The notes beneath the pieces were generated by a model that saw nothing but the letters and a program-made list of their open reading frames with translations, was not told the origin of the DNA and searched no databases. A stretch of DNA of 64,000 nt. Origin: Salvelinus alpinus (taxonomy: Eukaryota > Chordata > Actinopteri > Salmoniformes > Salmonidae). Location: NCBI RefSeq assembly GCF_045679555.1, contig NC_092091.1, positions 83,073,953-83,137,952 of the forward strand. The letters are read 5' to 3'. Position 1 is the stretch's first letter; each line of letters opens with the position of its first letter. This document shows, piece by piece, positions 35,301 to 47,100 of this stretch. The position numbers and the translations under genes were made by a program.

Positions 35301-36015
35301 ATAGGAGAGGATAGGACAGTTACACACGATAGGAGAGGATAGGACAGTTACACATGATAGGAGAGGATAGGACAGTTACACATGATAGGAGAGGATAGGA
35401 CAGTTACACATGATAGGAGAGGATAGGACAGTTAGACACGATAGGAGAGTAGGACAGTTACACACGATAGGAGAGGATAGGACAGTTACACGTGATAGGA
35501 GAGGATAGGACAGTTACACATGATAGGAGAGGATAGGACAGTTAGACACGATAGGAGAGGATAGGACAGTTACACATGATAGGACAGTTAGACACGATAG
35601 GAGAGGATAGGACAGTTACACACGATAGGAGAGGATAGGACAGTTACACACGATAGGAGATGATAGGACAGTTACACATGATAGGAGAGGATAGGACAGT
35701 TAGACACGATAGGAGAGGATAGGACAGTTACACATGATAGGAGAGGATAGGACAGTTACACACGATAGGAGAGGATAGGACAGTTACACACGATAGGAGA
35801 GGATAGGACAGTTACACATGATAGGAGAGGATAGGACAGTTAGACACGATAGGAGAGGATAGGACAGTTACACACGATAGGAGAGGATAGGACAGTTACA
35901 CACGATAGGAGAGGATGGGACAGTTACACACGATAGGAGAGGATAGGACAGTTACACACGATAGGAGAGGATGGGACAGTTACACACGATAGGAGAGGAT
36001 AGGACAGTTACACAT
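32335..36015. repeat. 28-bp minisatellite, about 130 copies
   Basis: Unit core 'aggacagttacacacgatag', then 'gagaggat'. Shortened units without 'gagaggat' or with 'gaggag' are frequent on the left. A shortened marker variant (with 'gagtagg') followed by a 'cacgtgat' unit recurs at 33,797, 34,159, 34,633, 34,927 and 35,447, showing repeated block duplication. Confidence 0.97.
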
Positions 36016-36084
36016 GATATGAGGTGGAAAAATGTAATGAGGAAATGCATGACTAAATGTGTTTTTCCTACGTCATCTGTGGTC

Positions 36085-36245
36085 AGGAACATGAGCAGAT
36101 ACAACAGGTCTGTGGTCAGGAACATGAGCAGATACAACAGGTCTGTGGTCAGGAACATGAGCAGATACAACAGGTCTGTGGTCAGGAACATGAGCAGATA
36201 CAACAGGTCTGTGGTCAGGAACATGAGCAGATACAACAGGTCTGT
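36085..36245. repeat. 33-bp repeat, 5 copies, upstream of noct
   Basis: Unit core 'gtggtcaggaacatgagcag', then 'atacaacaggtct'. Copies are essentially identical. The array ends about 370 bp upstream of the noct TATA box. Confidence 0.97.
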
Positions 36246-36615
36246 GGACGTCTCATGTCACCTTTCTATCTATGGACGTATTGAGGAACTGTGTGTGACG
36301 CTGATGTGGCTGTTTGCTAATGACTGGCATTGATTCCACTAACTCTGTAATCATGAACCAAACCACAAACCGTGTGTGTGTGTGTGGTGAAATAACCCTC
36401 CCTATGTGTAGTCTGTTTATACCAGAACGCACCCTGTGTGTGTGAATCAGCGGTTGAGATTGTGCAGCATTACATCCTGTCCCCAAACACATGATCTGTA
36501 GTGACGCCTCATATGGACTGCTGTCGTCACTCCCTCTCGCTCCCTCCCTCCGCTCCCTCTCGCTCTCTCTCTGCTCCCTCTCTCCTCTCTCGCTCCCTCT
36601 CCCTCCCTCCCTACG

Positions 36616-36624
36616 GGTTATAAG
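36616..36624 (+). promoter_or_regulatory. noct: TATA box of noct
   Basis: 'ggttataagg' follows a pyrimidine-rich stretch (36,535-36,612). A start site about 25-30 bp downstream (36,645-36,650) gives a 5' leader of about 140 nt with no ATG before 36,789. A CRE-like 'tgacgcctca' lies at 36,502. The start site is inferred, not observed. Confidence 0.6.
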
Positions 36625-36788
36625 GTGTAGTGAACATTGAGCTCACTCAGAAACACACTGAGTACGTCTCTCACACACTTGACGAGAGACCAAGTGTTTG
36701 TCAACCGTTATCAGAAGTTGAGCACCATTTTACAGACCGTTCTTTCTCAAGACTGTCAGTCAGATATACGAGGAGGCAAGAGACTATA

Positions 36789-39700
36789 ATGATGGAAACT
36801 ATGGGTGAGCATGACTGTGGTATCTTTATTAAACTCTTATGTTAGCAGGTGTATATTGGTCGTTGTAATGGGAAATGCTCTCTTACGTCTGAGGTGACTT
36901 GTTGCAGCTGCGTGGGAATTATCTGACAGTAAATTGAAAGGAAAAACCAGTACACTGCGCTTGCAAGTATCACCGGTGTTTATTCAACTGATTTGAGCTA
37001 CTGGTTGTTGTAATGTAATAGATGAATTCTCCTTCATATTGTTGTGTATATCCTAATGTTTGGTAGAACGGGTAGTGTGGTGTTTTAAGTTGTAGTCTGA
37101 TCCTTGTTTGGTTGAGGGGGGAGTTGTTGGGGGGAGGGGTGTTCTATTTCACCCAATAAGGTCAGACTTTGCTAGGGCCCCTAGTGGGTCAACACAGAGT
37201 TGTTTATGTAGGTTAAGAAGCACACCGTTGTCTTGGTCACTGTTGAGGTGAAACAAGGGACTGGTCTGCTAGCGACATCTCTATGTGTGTGGGCTCTGTT
37301 GTCTTTCTGGAATGAGTCTTCAGAGCTGCAATTCATTCAGAACGAGGTGCAGTAGTGATTCAGATGTGTTTAGATAAGGAGTGTTTAGATAAGGAGTCAG
37401 AGATAAGGGATCCTGTTGGAAAATATCCATATGATGCATGTGGTTCATTTGTCAGCGACCGACACACACACTGAAAATGGAGACCGACGTGTAGTATTTG
37501 TTTAAGAGCAAAACCCTACCTTTATGCCATCACTGTGTCTGACCTGGTTACCGACCTGGTTACCAACCTGGTTACCATAGCACCGGTTCAAACCATGCAC
37601 CTGGTCATCACACCCTGGTAAACAGCCATGTCCTGGTCTCAGAGCAACAGATAGGGACATGTGCTGTGTCCTCAGGACATATGGGCCATGTGCTGTGTCC
37701 TCAGGACATATGGGCCAGAGTGAAGTCGGCAGGACATATGGGCCAGTGTGAGGTCGGCAGGACATATGGGCCAGTGTGAGGTCGGCAGGACATATGGGCC
37801 AGAGTGAGGTCGGCAGGGCATATGGGCCAGAGTGAGGTCGGCAGGGCATATGGGCCAGAGTGAGGTCGGCAGGGCATATGGGCCAGAGTGAGGTCGGCAG
37901 GGCATATGGGCCAGAGTGAGGTCGGCAGGTCATATGGGCCAGAGTGAGGTCGGCAGGGCATATGGGCCAGAGTGAGGTCGGCAGGGCATATGGGCCAGTG
38001 TGAGGTCGGCAGGGCATATGGGCCAGAGTGAGGTCGGCAGGACATATGGGCCAGAGTGAGGTCGGCAGGACATATGGGCCAGAGTGAGGTCGGCAGGTCA
38101 TATGGGCCAGAGTGAGGTCGGCAGGGCATATGGGCCAGAGTGAGGTCGGCAGGGCATATGGGCCAGAGTGAGGTCGGCAGGGCATATGGGCCAGAGTGAG
38201 GTCGGCAGGGCATATGGGCCAGAGTGAGGTCGGCAGGGCATATGGGCCAGTGTGAGGTCGGCAGTGAGGTCGGCAGGACATATGGGCCAGTGTGAGGTCG
38301 GCAGGACATATGGGCCAGAGTGAGGTCGGCAGGACATATGGGCCTGCCATTAGACCGAGAGCTGGGAGATGTAGTCCTACTAGAAACTGAGCCTTGCCTG
38401 TCCATGTGAGAGCTGGGAGATGTAGTCCTACTAGAAACTGAGCCTTGCCTGTCCATGTGAGAGCTGGGAGATGTAGTCCTACTAGAAACTGAGCCTTGCC
38501 TGTCCATGTGAGAGCTGGGAGATGTAGTCCTACTAGAAACTGAGCCTTGCCTGTCCATGTGAGAGCTGGGAGATGTAGTCCTACTAGAAACTGAGCCTTG
38601 CCTGGTCCATGTGAGAGCTGGGAGATGTAGTCCTACTAGAAACTGAGCCTTGCCTGGTCCGTGTGAGAGCTGGGAGATGTAGTCCTACTAGAAACTGATC
38701 CTGACTGGTTCATGTGTCCAGAGAGGGCAAAAAGAGGAACACAGTCAGCTGATACTCATGTTTATCTCACACACACACAGTCACTACAAACTGGGCTAAA
38801 GGGTCACTGGTGCATGTGACTAGTTGAGAGAGAGCAAAGAGGAACGGACACACAAGCTGACAGCAGAGAAATAAATAGTACACATACACACATAATGACC
38901 GACTGAACGTGGAGAGAGACGGAGCCAGAAGAACACACTTTGGAGGAAGGAAACACACATGTACACTGACTGGCTGAAACCAGAGATGACACACACACAC
39001 ACACTCACTCACTCACTCACTCAGAGCACACAGAGCCACTGTTGTTGTCCCAGGACAAGGTAACACTCAGCAGACAGCTTTGGCAGTCAGAACCAGCTAA
39101 CAAGCAGTCTTTCTGTATCCGCTCATGAACTAAACCACACACCGTCCGATAGTCCACCCATAGATGTCCTACTCAGATAGTTTTCTATGAAACACACACC
39201 GTCTGATAGTCCACCCATAGATGTCCTACTCAGATAGTTTTCTGTGAAACACACACCGTCCGATAGTCCACCCATAGATGTCCTACTCAGATAGTTTTCT
39301 GTGAAACACACACCGTCTGATAGTCCACCCATAGATGTCCTACTCAGATAGTTTTCTGTGAAACACACACCGTCTGATAGTCCCATAGATGTCCTACTCA
39401 GATAGTTTTCTATGAAAAACACATTTTAGGTAGAAAACAAAAAGGCCTGGGTTGTCAATATGTTCTGTGTTCCAAGTCAAGTGACTAGTCAATAGGTGAC
39501 CTTTACCCCTTCACCTGGCAACAACCACAATCTCGCCTTTTGAACTTACTCCTGATTGACCAAGGGGATTAGGTTAGTGTGTTTTGGTTGGTCGGATCCT
39601 CCCTGAATTGAGAGAGAGGATAAATGTCACCCTTAAGCACAGATCTAGGATCAGCTTCCCCAAATCCTTAACCATAAAGGGCTGGAGGTAAAACTGACCT

Positions 39701-41644
39701 AAGATCAGTGTGTAGGGAAAAGCTGGTGTTGCTACAGCAGTAAACATGGATCAGTACAACACTAGGCCCTGTTACAGTGTGAGGAACCAGGCACGTGGGG
39801 AGTGAGGCCCAGGGTTCGCAGGACTTCTCCCCAGAGACTGACACCTATTTCTGGGCTGGAATCAACCTCGGGCTACCCTTGTTGGTCCTTTGTGGTTCTA
39901 TGTTGTGGGGATCACTGAGAGTTGTGGTTAAAATAGTTTGGAACTTGGTATTGGATTAAAGCGTCCTGTAAAATATCATATGACCGTTGTAACTCAACTC
40001 CTACAATGTTTTCTATCTCCCTACACCCTCTCTCTGTCTCTCTCCAGTCTGTCCAATGGGCAGTGGTGCCAGTAGACTCTACAGCTCCCTGACCCAGACC
40101 CTAGTCAACAACAGCACCACTACCACCCCGCTGGCCCATCACCAGGACCCCCAGCACCCCTCCCCCTCACAGGGGTGTCACTCTCCCCCGGAGTACCCCG
40201 CGGACCCCCTGGAGCTGCTGAGGGAGTGTGAGGAGGCTCTACGGGACAGGCCTCCTCGCCTCCTCAGAGCCTTCATCTCCCCCGGGGAGGAAGTGGACAA
40301 CAGTGCCACCCAGAGGACCATCAGGGTTATGCAGTGGAACATACTGGCTCAAGGTAAATACGTTTTCTTTATTGTAGCCTTTCTTTAGCAAATATAATCA
40401 TGAACGTTTCATCTCATTCAGGGTTATTAAATGGTATATTATTGCTCATTTTAATTGGCATCAAGGACAGTGAGATGGATAGATTGACAGATGAATTCTC
40501 TCTCTCCCTCCAGCTCTAGGTGAAGGGATGGACAGTTTCGTCAACTGTCCCCTGGAAGCCCTGAACTGGGCAGAGCGTAAATACCTCATCCTAGAAGAGA
40601 TCCTCACCTACCGACCTCACATCCTGTGTCTACAGGAAGTCGACCACTACTACGACACCTTCCAGCCAATCCTGGCCGGCCTGGGTTACCGCGGCAACTT
40701 CTGCCCCAAGCCCTGGTCTCCATGCTTGGATGTGGAGGGCAACAACGGGCCGGATGGGTGTGCTCTGTTCTATGATGAAGCCCGGTTTGACTTGGTGGAT
40801 AGTGTGAATGTCCGGCTGTGTGCTGTTTTAATACCCACCAACCAGGTTTGTAAAACTAAGCTAGTTTAAATGTCCTTTCTTCCTTGAGGTAATCACTGGT
40901 CTGACCGTAATATGATGGAAACTCTGATTTCCAAGCACAGAGATTACCTCAAGGAATGAAGGATTCCAACAGGATCCTATTTTATAACAGGCAAAAGTGG
41001 TCAACCCTCCTCCTGGACAGCTACTGTTTGTGTAGATTGTTAAAAATACAGACTGGAACGTAACCCTTAACTGTTTTATGCAATTGTCTTCCCTACAGGT
41101 GGCTGTCGTCACGACGCTGCGGTGCAGGGTGACAGGCCGGCGGCTGTGTGTTGCCGTGACGCACCTCAAAGCCCGGAGCGGCTGGGAATGTCTCCGTAGT
41201 GCCCAGGGTTCCGACCTTCTCCGGAACCTCACCACCCTCACCCAATCACCAGGGGGTCCTTCGGGTCCCACAGGCATCGTCCCAGACACCCCTCTCCTTG
41301 TCTGCGGGGACTTCAACGCTGTGCCTTCCGAGGACGTCTACCAACGTTTCGCCTCGTCACCGTTGATCCTTGACTCGGCCTATAAACGGTTAAGCCGGGA
41401 CGGGCTTTCGGAACCGGCCTACACCACGTGGAAGATCCGGCCGACGGGAGAATGTTGTACCACATTGGATTATATCTGGTACTCTAGAGAAGCGTTCAGC
41501 GTGGACGCCGTGTTGGATATGCCTACAGAGGAACAGATTGGCCCTAACAGGCTTCCGTCGTACAACTACCCCTCCGATCACCTCTCGCTGGTGTGTGACT
41601 TCAGCTTTAAAAAGCAGGAGGATCACATGGACACTTTTGATTGA
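36789..41644 (+). CDS. noct: Nocturnin, NADP(H) 2'-phosphatase of the EEP family
   Basis: Four coding exons: 36,789-36,804, 40,048-40,353, 40,514-40,845 and 41,099-41,644. All junctions are GT-AG and in frame, totalling 399 residues. Exon 1 encodes only 'MMETM' plus one base; after splicing the protein reads 'MMETMVCPMGSGASRLYSSL', close to human '..VCSMGTGTSRLYS'. The exonuclease-endonuclease-phosphatase fold shows N103 in 'QWNILAQ', E149 in 'CLQEVDHYYDTF', 'KPWSPCLDVEGNNGPDGC', 'VTHLKARSGWE', D289/N291 in 'CGDFNA', D342 in 'LDYIWY' and H379 in 'YPSDHLSLV'; every catalytic position is intact. Family knowledge: a rhythmically expressed enzyme that removes the 2'-phosphate of NADP(H), earlier described as a deadenylase. 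The predicted start lacks the longer mitochondrial leader of the mammalian long form. A Gly/Pro-containing loop before 'CGDFNA' is about 11 residues longer than in human. elf2 follows tail to tail. Confidence 0.95.
37529..37575. repeat. 14-bp repeat, 3 copies (noct intron 1)
   Basis: 'gacctggttaccga' and close variants repeat three times within noct intron 1. Confidence 0.85.
37675..38345. repeat. 28-bp minisatellite, about 23 copies (noct intron 1)
   Basis: Unit core 'gacatatgggccagagtgag', then 'gtcggcag'. Minus-strand frames with a 28-residue periodicity (three units) are open in more than one frame and are artefacts. Confidence 0.97.
38350..38705. repeat. 51-bp minisatellite, about 7 copies (noct intron 1)
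   Basis: Unit core 'gagctgggagatgtagtcct', then 'actagaaactgagccttgcc' and 'tgtccatgtga'. It directly abuts the 28-bp array. Confidence 0.96.
39125..39420. repeat. 57-bp repeat, 5 copies (noct intron 1)
   Basis: Unit core 'cacacaccgtctgatagtcc', then 'acccatagatgtcctactca' and 'gatagttttctgtgaaa'. One copy lacks 'accc'. Confidence 0.95.
39640..39716. mobile_element. Foldback element fragment (noct intron 1)
   Basis: 'cagatctaggatcagcttcc' and 'actgacctaagatcagtgtg' are the diverged arms of the same foldback family seen at 9440-9552. Confidence 0.5.
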
Positions 41645-41984
41645 CAATTCAATGGAACGAGGGATGGAGTGACGGAACGAGGGATGGAGTGACGGAACGA
41701 GGGAACAGAAGCAACATTATCCCTCCGAGTCCGAACCCATCTCTCTGGGGTATGATGACTGGAGAACAGGAAGGAAGGGAACTACCCGCTTGGTGTGAGC
41801 TTACTTTTCATGGACTAAAACACTCTGAATGAAGGAGAGACCGAGAGGAGTAGACTGCTGAAACTAGGCTCTATGGTGCCTGTCTACAGTATAGGTGTTG
41901 TTGTACCTCTGACACTGAGGATTGCACCCTACCTGCTGTTTGTACTATTCAACTATACTTGTCCTGGGCAGCGACGCTCCCCAT

Positions 41985-42262
41985 CCAACCTGACAGAGCT
42001 TGAGAGGATCTGCAGAGAAGAAACTCCCCAAATAGAGGTGTGCCAAGCTTGTAGCGTCAGACTCAAGGCTGTAATCACTGCCAAAGGTGCTTCAACGAAG
42101 TAATGAGTAAAGGGTCTGAATACTTATGGAATTATGTTTTTAATTTGCAAAAATGTCTTAACCTGTTTTTGCTTTGTCATTACAGGGTATTGTGTGTAGA
42201 TTGATGAAAAGTAATACATTTTAGAATAATGTAAAGGTGTCTGAATACTTTCCATGCAGGAC
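41985..42262 (+). mobile_element. Tc1-like 3' end fragment within the noct 3' UTR
   Basis: 'agaggatctgcagagaagaa' followed by 'gtgccaagcttgtagcgtca', then 'gggtctgaatacttatgg' and a terminal 'ctgaatactttcc', is the last part of a Tc1 transposase plus the terminal repeat. It lies between the noct stop codon and its poly(A) signal, so it would be transcribed as 3' UTR. Confidence 0.8.
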
Positions 42263-42296
42263 AGGAGTTTTATATTCAAGCTGTCAGCCTATGTGC

Positions 42297-42302
42297 AATA
42301 AA
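42297..42302 (+). terminator. noct: Poly(A) signal AATAAA of noct
   Basis: 'gcaataaaataatctg', followed by a GT-rich stretch 'tttgtctctgtgctggtgtt' at about 42,316-42,335. This gives a 3' UTR of about 670 nt. The other exact hexamers nearby are in worse context. Confidence 0.65.
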
Positions 42303-42339
42303 ATAATCTGCCATTCTTTGTCTCTGTGCTGGTGTTCTA

Positions 42340-43500
42340 GGCATTATAAATCACTTTCTACCTCACCAGTTTAAATGCCATCCAAGGCCCCCTGGTGGTA
42401 AGTTGTGGAACAACCCATTTATAACTACAGTTAACCCTCATCACCAGCAAGTGAAATGTGGATATTAACTACGACATAGTAACGTCTAGAAGTCTGCTGC
42501 TTGTGGGGATGGAACCTATAACTCTGATTAAATGGTAACATACTGCAACCACCGGAGCTACTAGACTTCTGTACTCATCTACACACTGAATTACAGTCGT
42601 TTGTCAGACGAGTGGTGAATAGTCAGTCTGTTGACACCCATTCAACTAGTTAAACCCTGGTGGATAAATGCTGAATGGAACTGTTTAAAAACAGAATCCC
42701 TGCAACCAAAGGGTTACTAGTTGTAGTCAGCTACATTACAGGTCCCAGAGAGAAGGGTTCCTGGTGGTGTAGATCGACGCTCTCTAACACAGCATTTACC
42801 GCAAATGCAGGAACATCGCCTTTGAAAGAGAATAATTTCATTAAACAAAAGACAGAATTTAATTAAAATGTTTTTTTTTATATTTCAGTAAAATCTACTT
42901 GAATACACTTTGAAACAAGAGTACAACAAAATAGAATATACTTCAAATGTTGAATATACAAACTAGTTCTGTCCGAACAGCTTTCTCCCTCTTCATTACA
43001 ACTAAGAAAAACAAAAACTGCTACAGGAAATGTAGGGGGCAGAGCCAAGATGGCTGACGAGAGGTTCATGCTGATGAGCTTTCGTTTTCAAAACCTAGAG
43101 ACAGTTACCATGGTGAAGTAGATGTAGTAAGCCTGTGGTCAAGGCCTACTAGAACCAACCAGGGTTGGAGTCAGTTCCATTTCTATTACAGTCAATGCTA
43201 TTTAGTTTTTTTTATCATTGAAGAGAATCTCAGTCTACTTCCTGAATTGAAATGGATTTGACCCCAAACCCTGCAACCGACCCACATACACGGACCTGGG
43301 CTGCAACCGACCTACAATAGAACAATGGTGTTGCTGTATTGTTTTAAAACACTGTGCTTGGTACAAGGTATCAAAAAGGTCGAGAAACCGTAACACAAAA
43401 AAAAGCTAAATCTGCTTATCTTATAAACAATGCAATGAAAAATAAAAACCAATCATTCTAAGGCTGTTTTGAATTTAATTCCCCTAAACTGTATAATAGT
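42340..43500. other. noct-elf2 intergenic stretch
   Basis: Apparently single-copy sequence between two converging genes. It includes poly(T) at 42,869-42,880, a 'ccaagatggctgacgagag' segment resembling a YY1-type motif at 43,046, and a duplicated 'tgcaaccgac' near 43,270. Part of it may be elf2 3' UTR. Confidence 0.4.
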
Positions 43501-43527
43501 TATATACATATAAAGTCCCTTTGGCTT

Positions 43528-43533
43528 TTTATT
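43528..43533 (-). terminator. elf2: Candidate poly(A) signal of elf2
   Basis: TTTATT on the plus strand (AATAAA on the minus) about 605 nt past the elf2 stop codon. A longer 3' UTR using a weaker signal nearer 42,860 is possible. Confidence 0.4.
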
Positions 43534-43913
43534 TCCCCTTGTAAGAGCTGATCCTAGAACAGCCCGCAGTCTTTCCTGTGGTTTGTTTCTGCACCGGGAA
43601 TCTGCACAGTGATCAGGCAAATAAAATGCTGGTCGTACACAAACTTTTCTATACAAACACCCTCCATCGCGCTCCTTTTCCTTTCCAGGTCACATCTTTT
43701 GGTTTTTATAATTAGCCTTTTGTTTAGTGTTTTTTTTCTGTTAAGTTTGTATTTTTCATTGTAGCTTAGTTAGCTAGTGTCTCGTCTGTCAGAAACAGAA
43801 AACGTAGTGATTTAAGTTGGACTTGGTCCCTTTTTCTGAAGGAGATTCTTCCCTTTTCAAAAGTCATTGCTGGGTTCCTATGTTGGCTGGGTGTCCTACG
43901 GTATTGTACGACT

Positions 43914-43972
43914 CAAATGACACCCTATTCCCTACAGAAGTAGTGTACTGAATAGGGGGCCATTTGGGATGC
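43914..43972. mobile_element. Family A element fragment in elf2 3' region
   Basis: 'actcaaatgacaccctattc' and 'ggggccatttgggatgc' are the two arms of the palindromic family A. It lies within the probable elf2 3' UTR. Confidence 0.6.
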
Positions 43973-44138
43973 ACCCTGGGTCTCCATGGAGATGAGGCTG
44001 TGGTTGGAAGGTAGACCACCCCAGGGTAAATCAGAGGTGGTTGTGGGTCTTTATAGTCTCTCAGACTGTCATGTAGAAAAAGAGGAACAAACTCCTAACT
44101 GTACAAACTACGAGGTGTGTGTGTCCGTACTTGTGACC

Positions 44139-47100
44139 TCAACACTCCGGATCTTCTGATTTGATCTCAGGCAGGACCTCTTCTGATTGGACGACTACCG
44201 GGATGATCTCCGGTAACGCCGTCTGGACGGGGAGGGCCTGTAGCGACACCGTTTGAACGGTCAGCGTCTTGGCTTGCTGCTGCTGCTGCGGTTCTCTCAT
44301 TGCCGTGGCAGATCTCTTGATGACGCCGCTGATGATATGGGATGCCGCCACCGGAGCGCTCTGATTGGCTGTCGTCGTCACGGTGACAACTGCTGTCCCG
44401 GTCCCGCCACCTTGCGTCGTCGTGACGATATGATGTGTCTGTTGTTGATGATGATGCAGCGTAGTGGGAACAGCCAGCCTCATCACCTTGGTCACAGGGG
44501 ATACAATTTGTAATTACATGAATGAAGACAATGTTCAAATTTGTAACAAAAATACATACACAAAAAACACATTTGAAGTCTGTGCCCAAATGCAATACTT
44601 TTTTACTTGCATTTCAGTATCTTGTGATGTTTCAAAGTATGTTTCCCAATTTCTAGCTTAAAATGGCCAATAAAAAAAACGATATATTTTTTAAAAGTCA
44701 CCTGTGTCCCTGCAGCCATGGTAGCCATGGTAACATGAGGTGCCAGGGCTCGTACCCCCCAGGAGTTTGTCCCGCCCAGGAGAGAGATGCTGCCCGGGGA
44801 GCCCCCCAGGCCAGGCTTGGTCTGCTGCTGGTACTGGGCCAGCTGGTGGGCTGGGATGGTGATGATCTTAGCCAGTTGGACCGTGATCTTGTCTCCGTTC
44901 TCCGCTGTGGCTGGAACCATGGTGGGAATGGTCTGGATCACAACCTGGAGAGAAGAGATGAACAGGTCTACACATTCTAGATCTATACAGAGTGGGGGGG
45001 GGGGGTCTGGATCACAACCTGGAGAGAAGAGATTAACAGGTCTACACATTCTAGATCTATACAACGTGGGGGGGGTCTGATCACAACCTGGAGAGAAGAG
45101 ATTAACAGGTCTACACATTCTAGATCTATACAACGTGGGGGGGGGGGTCTGATCACAACCTGGAGAGAAGAGATTAACAGGTCTACACATTCTAGATCTA
45201 TACAGAGGTGGGGGGGGTCTGATTACAACCTAGAGAAGAGATACGGTCAGGAACAGGTCTACTCATTCTAGATCTATACAGAGTGGGGGGGGGGGGGTCT
45301 GATTACAACAGGCAAAATAATTATGATGTAGAAGGTAAAGGATTAGATCTAGTCATTTTAATTTCATGAGATCAAAAGATAATATGGTTTCCAAGATTCC
45401 AGTTTTGAATCGTGGACTTGATGGTTAGGATGAGGCGTGCCTGCGTAGCTCAGTCAACCGGTCCACTCTGTCCACACTACAGAGCAGCTAGCTGACACAC
45501 CACCTGGCGTGGTTACCCACCTTCGGTTGGGCGTTCGCGTTGCCCGTTGCCGTGCCGATGGGAGAGGCGTTGGCCAATTGGTAAGTCGTTCGGCCTCCCG
45601 ACATCCCTGGCGCCTGTTGCACGGCGACCGTTGAGATCTTCTGGCCCAGTGACGTTGTCATGACTACAGGCACTTGCATGGCAACCCGTACAGTCCTGGG
45701 GACGGAAACAATAACAAAATGGAGTCAGTGACAAAGTTTTGTAAATACAGACTTACTAGATATCACTAGATAGATAAAGTATTTTACATTCAGCATGAAA
45801 CCCCCAGAGTGAATTGTATGTTTCAGGGTCAGTATCAGGGTGTGTCTCTAACCTGGGTCCTGAGGAAGTGGGGATGATGGCCGTGTGAGAATGCTGCGTC
45901 TGGGTTCCGTCTGGCGCCGTGGAAATGGTCACTATCCTCGGAACCCCCACTGCCGCCCCGCCCCCCGTCATCACCGCCTTGTTGCCCTTTGCAACCGGAG
46001 GATGGACCACGGTTCTAGTCCCACCCCTCAGGATGGTGGGCGTCGTGGCGAGCTCGGCCACATTCAGTATCGTCTCCGACGAGGGTAGGACTCTCTCGTG
46101 GTAAGACTTCTCTGAGCCAATAAGATCGTCCGATCTGGAGTCGGCCTTGTCGTCCTCGATGACAACGATGTTCTTGGGCATCTCCTTAAACTGGTAGACC
46201 AGCCGCTGACCTTCGACCTTGGCCAGTATACCACGCTGGTAGTAGTACCTGGTAGAGAGGGAGGGAGAGAGGGGATAGGGAGAGAGGAGAGGGGATAGGG
46301 AGAGAGGAGGGGGGATAGGGAGAGAGGAGGGGGGATAGGGAGAGAGGAGAGGGGATAGGGAGAGAGGAGAGGGGATAGGGAGAGAGGATAGGGAGAGAGG
46401 AGAGGGGATAGGGAGAGAGGAGGGGGGATAGGGAGAGAGGAGGGGGGATAGGGAGAGAGGAGGGGGGATAGGGAGAGAGGAGAGGGGAGGGAGAGGGAGG
46501 GGGGATAGGGAGGGGGGATAGGGAGAGAGGATAGGGAGAGAGGATAGGGAGAGAGGAGAGGGGATAGGGAGAGAGGAGAGGGGATAGGGAGAGAGGAGAG
46601 GGGATAGGGAGAGAGGAGAGGGGAGAGGGAGAGAGGAGAGGGGATAGGGAGAGAGGAGAGGGGATAGGGAGAGAGGAGAGGGGATAGGGAGAGAGGAGAG
46701 GGGATAGGGAGAGAGGAGAGGGGATAGGGAGAGAGGAGAGGGGATAGGGAGAGAGGAGGGGATAGGGAGAGAGGAGAGGGGATAGGGAGAGAGGAGGGGG
46801 GATAGGGAGAGAGGAGAGGGGATAGGGAGAGAGGAGAGGGGATAGGGAGAGAGGATAGGGAGAGAGGAGAGGGGATAGGGAGAGAGGAGAGGGGATAGGG
46901 AGAGAGGAGAGGGGATAGGGAGAGAGGAGAGGGGATAGGGAGAGAGGAGAGGGGATAGGGAGAGAGGAGAGGGGATAGGGAGAGAGGAGAGGGGATAGGG
47001 AGAGAGGAGAGGGGATAGGGAGAGAGGAGAGGGGATAGGGAGAGAGGAGAGGAGATAGGGAGAGAGGAGAGGGGATAGGGAGAGAGGAGAGGGGATAGGG

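Noticed and set aside
36630-36845. Longer nocturnin N-terminus beginning at 36,630
   Set aside because: The codon there is GTG, not ATG, and it lies upstream of the start site expected from the TATA box. I kept ATG 36,789.
37502-38558. Overlapping minus-strand frames of about 280 residues
   Set aside because: Produced by the 28-bp and 51-bp intronic arrays of noct; two frames are equally open, which is not expected of a gene.
44253-44513. Plus-strand frames opposite the last elf2 exon
   Set aside because: Shadow of the real minus-strand coding exon; the minus frame has the family sequence.
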